Shown here: positions 60,601 through 64,000 of the stretch, one piece after another
Layout of the letters: each line of letters begins with the position of its first letter
How positions within the stretch are numbered: position 1 is the stretch's first letter
Assembly (NCBI RefSeq): GCF_000331735.1
Contig: NC_020126.1
Location: 6,156,501 to 6,220,500 of the forward strand
Direction of reading: 5' to 3'
From: Myxococcus stipitatus DSM 14675
GTDB taxonomy: Bacteria > Myxococcota > Myxococcia > Myxococcales > Myxococcaceae
DNA length: 64,000 nt
Notes under the pieces: generated by a model
What the model saw: only the letters and a program-made list of their open reading frames with translations
Database searches by the model: none
Told to the model about the DNA's origin: nothing
Position numbers and translations under genes: made by a program

Positions 60601-61228
60601 ACGCTCGACTCCGGATGAACTCCGCGAGCTTGTCCCGCCCCCCTTCCGCCGTCGCCGGCAGGAGCGCGCGAAGCTGCTCCAACATCCCGATGGCCTTCGC
60701 GCCCGTCGCCATCACCCGCTTGAGGTCCAGCTCCACCGACTCCATGAACCGCAGGACGCTCCCGTTGAACGTGCACGGGACGCGTCCCACCAGGGCCCCC
60801 AAGGAGTCCGGATGGCGCTTCACGATGCGCGTGAGCACCGAGGACACGGTGGCCTCCGTCTCCCGCAGCAGCCGGGTGGCGACCTCCAGCTCTCCCGCCG
60901 CGCGCAGGCTCGACAACATCGCCGCCTGCCGCGACAGCAGGCGCTCCAGCAATCCCGAGGGCGCCACCTCATACGGCCACAGCAGCTCACCGCACGAGCC
61001 CACCAGGAACATCAGCTCCGCGAGCCCTCGCTCCCCTTGCGCCAGTCGAGCCCACGCGGCGAGCTGCGCCTGGTTGCGCTCCTCCAGCGACGCACCACTC
61101 ACCCACTGCGCGAAGGACTCCGCCCGCGGGACGGACGCCGCCACCGCCTCCGCATCGGACGTGCTGGCGACTCCCTCATAGAGCGACCGGAGCGACTCCG
61201 GCCATGCGGCTTCACCAGATGGGTGCAT
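57620..61228 (-). CDS. Large lineage-specific protein with internal acidic repeats
   Basis: 1202 residues without a signal peptide or a membrane segment. The N-terminal about 600 residues are alpha-helical, armadillo-like. The middle (about 640-1010) is acidic and Ser/Pro/Ala-rich, with three copies of a 42-residue repeat. The C-terminal about 180 residues form a globular domain (VAFILDANVDGFVRTERVSLVHVVKL, FCLFLVPPVPRAECWLLP). I recognise no enzyme family. The build suggests a large scaffold or regulator particular to myxobacteria. It lies 6 bases from the oxidoreductase gene upstream. Confidence 0.7.
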   Translation of the reverse strand: MHPSGEAAWPESLRSLYEGVASTSDAEAVAASVPRAESFAQWVSGASLEERNQAQLAAWARLAQGERGLAELMFLVGSCGELLWPYEVAPSGLLERLLSRQAAMLSSLRAAGELEVATRLLRETEATVSSVLTRIVKRHPDSLGALVGRVPCTFNGSVLRFMESVELDLKRVMATGAKAIGMLEQLRALLPATAEGGRDKLAEFIRSRASRIPWAEASEILAERLFSLATAPEGRGGMRGFLACYPNGRKEPEWCERAGVLLARTLEVGGSPAVVENLCELLGRFDSPPVDGLRGALGALVGSEFEATADLGPARFVVDHCLATLRKGEPGLVLTLVWLEERLFRASVRKGLTDAFERRKRIRTKLEPLAPAFAQLCWLAEECAELWPRLKADARPGMDELAAWRDEVAERVGRKPMLRKAAIEFFLWCAPDAASSEAELTVLSLVRTETDRRQIRKLKDHPSSRVRLRVRTLQRWFQGAGKEGPQAAAPTGAVAPASITEALRHLHQTRAVPMGGRTWLKDRDLEELAHGAVARVEADFSLRYPELFREDTVELVGTLLEGLREEMGRVKADLFTLLAQGQPPPLDFELTVRRGRGAEPEAQQVAAPGQEDLLRAVVAPSDDALVVDGGAGTLSASESETDVDAGERWELEQDVVSSTEVVADESPSGDSALTGDTWVRLDMGFSSVTSVDEAMANDVSLDEETSTRFDDGVDPSPSSDVGDDGASAFDGFSEEGPSQEFSVAADTGLPADASSVVAVTGDAMGSALDGGEATAPIDGSSPSTSESTAEDVPESQEALPEPFAPTSDDVAERHPPKQESPSADVEGHSQFCASTDGTVDEGNSRHSEMVGAVVPEGREEPSQVVVPTDGLAAEVVLVASAHELSPPDEAAPAAAVAEGRAEPSPFVVPTDGPATEVVLPESAHELSPPDEAAPASAVAEGRAEPSPFVVPTDGPATEVVLPESAPELDAAAERPPSVEASPPTTPEESAVDGGEVLPPLFAPTNSSGADARFPDEEPVDATPTPAPTRSRRGKGRGSRRRGSAHSVSGTEVAFILDANVDGFVRTERVSLVHVVKLVQRGEGQWEPHFRIGREHIDTMLARTESAFCLFLVPPVPRAECWLLPARLVRELMEAQRSLTSVPRDAVARAARSFSQWWLGDFASLWTGDTRPSLLAHASSHAPDAPDFVVRWSLHSGERPGRT
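58335..58712 (-). repeat. Three tandem 126-bp in-frame repeats
   Basis: Three copies of a 126-bp unit (starting at about 58335, 58461 and 58587), the first two nearly identical and the third diverged. Each encodes 42 residues containing PTDGPATEVVLPES and EGRAEPSP. They sit in the acidic linker of the 1202-residue protein. Confidence 0.85.
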
Positions 61229-61234
61229 GCGCCC

Positions 61235-63613
<2,379 letters not shown>

Positions 63614-63752
63614 GCCCCGCCCTCCGGGTGCCATGCGGACGGTCGCCCGTCCGTGGCGCGCCCGACTCTACCGCGTTGCCGCGAACGCTCACGGTCAAAA
63701 CCCTCCAGGGACAGGGCCCCCACGCGAGCCGATACCACAGGAGGCACAGGAC

Positions 63753-64000
63753 ATGACTGGCAGGCGCCACGAAGACCCCCACCCGAACGAGCGACGCGGT
63801 CGAGGTCCCTCCCACCCGGACACCTCGCGACACGCGGCCCCGCGGGACTCCCACCGCTCCGACTGGGACGCACGGCGCGACTTCGAGCACCCCTCCAGGG
63901 ACCTCGAGCGAGACCGCGCCTACCGCTCCATGCGAGGTGACCGGGACACGCTCGACTACGAAATCGACCGGGACTTCGGCGACGCCGCGCGAGCCATGGA
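63753..64000 (+). CDS. Charged Arg/Asp/His-rich protein, cut by the window edge
   Basis: A frame open from ATG 63753 to the end (82 complete codons), with AGGAGG 9 bases before the ATG. The product is dominated by Arg, Asp, His and Glu (HPNERRGRG, DARRDFEHP, RDLERDRAYRSMRGDRDT), with no hydrophobic core, suggesting a disordered or stress-type protein. It is divergent from the molybdopterin oxidoreductase. The real length is unknown. Confidence 0.65.
   Translation, partial: MTGRRHEDPHPNERRGRGPSHPDTSRHAAPRDSHRSDWDARRDFEHPSRDLERDRAYRSMRGDRDTLDYEIDRDFGDAARAM

Overview
The window reads as chromosomal DNA of a myxobacterium (Myxococcota, probably the Myxococcus/Corallococcus/Archangium side). The DNA is very GC-rich, with GC-saturated third codon positions. 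Genes are long and tightly coupled by ATGA overlaps, and the right half carries housekeeping and lineage-type genes (NAD-GDH, PilZ, GrpE, FtsH, DegP-type protease, large lineage-specific proteins). No phage, IS element, CRISPR array, NRPS or PKS was seen.

Region A (29-18592, all minus strand) looks like one specialised-metabolite operon without an assembly line. In transcription order it encodes an ABBA-type aromatic prenyltransferase, a radical SAM/SPASM enzyme with a PCP_red-like N-terminus, a CrtI-like FAD oxidoreductase, a small membrane protein, a P450, a dual-specificity phosphatase, a PEP-synthase-type swivel protein, an HpaB-type flavin hydroxylase, an amidohydrolase, a PCP_red-like/methyltransferase fusion, two paralogous HemN-like radical SAM enzymes around a small SCP2-like protein, a 67-residue four-cysteine HiPIP-like protein, a bicupin-like protein, a second P450 and a flavin-dependent halogenase. 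Together they suggest a prenylated, halogenated, C-methylated or cyclopropanated small aromatic product. The product is not identified.

Region B (18850-21408, plus) holds an SplB-like radical SAM enzyme, a HEAT-repeat protein and a double SnoaL-like protein.

Region C (21387-41889) is a steroid/sterol catabolism locus strongly reminiscent of the actinobacterial cholesterol regulon. It has CYP125-like, FadD19-like, FadE26/FadE27-like, Ltp3/Ltp4-like thiolases with two DUF35 proteins, an enoyl-CoA hydratase, an SDR, KstD and the KshA oxygenase, plus a further acyl-CoA dehydrogenase pair, a second amidohydrolase, an NPD-family flavoenzyme, an SCP2 protein and a further P450. KshB, HsaA-D and a KstR-type regulator are not in the window. 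It is arranged as divergent and convergent blocks.

Region D (41901-64000) is mixed: a Vps62-domain lipoprotein with six repeats, small hypothetical genes, a VOC protein, tRNA-Thr(CGT) with a clear terminator, NAD-GDH with a strong terminator, PilZ, a secreted DUF6066-like protein, DegP-like protease, GrpE, a stand-alone sigma-70 region 1.1-like protein, FtsH, a lipoprotein, a Nudix hydrolase, an XRE regulator, a beta-CASP metallo-hydrolase, a 1202-residue lineage-specific protein, a YdeP-like molybdopterin oxidoreductase and a partial charged protein at the right edge.

All function calls come from reading translated sequences and remembered family motifs. No database search was run.
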